A DNA stretch of 64,000 nucleotides from Hyphomonadaceae bacterium (GTDB lineage Bacteria; Pseudomonadota; Alphaproteobacteria; Caulobacterales; Aquidulcibacteraceae). A program made the translations under genes and the position numbers. This document shows positions 63,454 to 64,000 of this stretch, in pieces (the stretch's first letter is position 1; every line of letters starts with the position of its first letter). The notes under the pieces are model-generated. The model worked only from the letters and a program-made list of their open reading frames with translations, did not search any database and was not told the DNA's origin. The DNA is taken from NCBI GenBank assembly GCA_023384105.1, contig JAHDXR010000012.1, forward strand, positions 62,001 to 126,000, given 5' to 3'.

Positions 63454-63497
63454 CATGGGCTCTCGCATCGACGCGGCGCAGCCGCTACATCCCGCCC

Positions 63498-64000
63498 ATG
63501 CGCTCCAAATCCGCCACCGCCGCGCCTGAGATCGAGGCGCTGATTGCGCTGCTCGCCAAGGTGCCGGGGCTGGGGCCGCGCTCGGCGCGGCGCGCGGCGC
63601 TGCAATTGCTGAAGAAGAAGGACCAGCTCATGGTCCCGCTCGCCGCCGCGCTCGGCGAAGCGGCGGCGAAGGTGCGCGCCTGCTCCGCGTGCGGCGCGCT
63701 CGACACCCAGGACCCGTGCGCGCTGTGCAGCAATCCCGAGCGCGACGACGGCCTGATCTGCGTCGTCGCCGAGGTCGGCGACGTCTGGGCGCTCGAACGC
63801 GCCGGCGCGTTCAAGGGCCGCTACCATGTGCTGGGCGGCGTGCTCTCGGCGCTCGACGGCGTGCGTCCCGAGGATCTGCGCATCGCCCGGCTGATCGAAC
63901 GCGCCGGCGCGCCGGGCGTGCGCGAAGTGATCCTGGCGCTCTCGGCCACGGTCGACGGACAGACCACGGCGCACTATCTCGCCGAGCGCCTTCAGCCGCT
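63498..64000 (+). CDS. recR: Recombination protein RecR, N-terminal part
   Basis: RecR acts with RecO and RecF in loading RecA at gaps. The frame opens at ATG 63498 and is still open at the window end, giving 167 residues. It has the helix-hairpin-helix [20 protein letters not shown], the zinc finger [16 protein letters not shown], and the Toprim start [19 protein letters not shown]. The C-terminal part lies beyond the window. Confidence 0.93.
   Translation, partial: MRSKSATAAPEIEALIALLAKVPGLGPRSARRAALQLLKKKDQLMVPLAAALGEAAAKVRACSACGALDTQDPCALCSNPERDDGLICVVAEVGDVWALERAGAFKGRYHVLGGVLSALDGVRPEDLRIARLIERAGAPGVREVILALSATVDGQTTAHYLAERLQP

Overview
The window is a stretch of a GC-rich alphaproteobacterial chromosome. 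Caulobacterales or a close relative is most likely. The reasons are the dense ATGA-coupled operons, the rpmH-rnpA-yidC-engB-argB order, the dapD/dapE/truA/fmt/def neighbourhood, the 4.5S SRP RNA near dnaX-ybaB-recR, a CheE-like chemotaxis accessory gene, and a DnaX without most of its zinc-finger cysteines. The genus cannot be fixed from this sequence alone.

Layout. Positions 1-10,000 hold housekeeping and signalling genes: the end of a HAD hydrolase, a TPR lipoprotein, an SDR, receiver-domain proteins, ribF, an ABM/tadA/MaoC operon, rluB-like, TerC-like, rsmD and a membrane TIR-TPR protein. Positions 10,288-16,948 are one leftward branched-chain amino-acid catabolic operon: DUF885 peptidase, leucine dehydrogenase, E1 alpha, E1 beta and E2 of the branched-chain 2-oxoacid dehydrogenase. 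Positions 17,372-23,506 hold ExoD, an AraC regulator, a PuuE-type deacetylase, a TonB-dependent receptor and an M20 amidohydrolase.

Positions 23,659-36,677 are a complete 13-kb integrative element in the 3' end of a tRNA-Arg(ACG) gene. It is bounded by 53-bp direct repeats and is visibly richer in A and T than its surroundings. Its right part is a phage-satellite-like backbone: tyrosine integrase, AlpA-like HTH protein, small ATGA-coupled genes, a primase/helicase-like replication protein and an iteron cluster that probably is its origin. It has no capsid, tail or terminase genes. Its left part is a rightward five-gene cassette: a GHKL (MutL/MORC-like) ATPase, a predicted SAM-methyltransferase-fold partner, a DNA cytosine-5 methyltransferase, a Vsr endonuclease and an HNH endonuclease. 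This is the best candidate in the window for an undescribed system, most simply read as an ATPase-assisted restriction-modification or anti-phage module.

Positions 36,773-64,000 return to core genes: P1 peptidase, gamma-glutamyltransferase, a sensor kinase, the rpmH cluster, argB, DUF1036, a pyrimidine nucleotidase, a DECR2-like SDR, dapD, CMD, DUF418, dapE, truA, fmt, a CADD-like protein, def, ffs, a TTC38-like TPR protein, a TetR regulator, dnaX, ybaB and the start of recR.

Several dispersed palindromic repeat families lie between genes and, in a few cases, inside coding sequence (dnaX, the E2 linker, the tadA tail). They fill most intergenic stretches over 100 bp, and some copies are nested in others.
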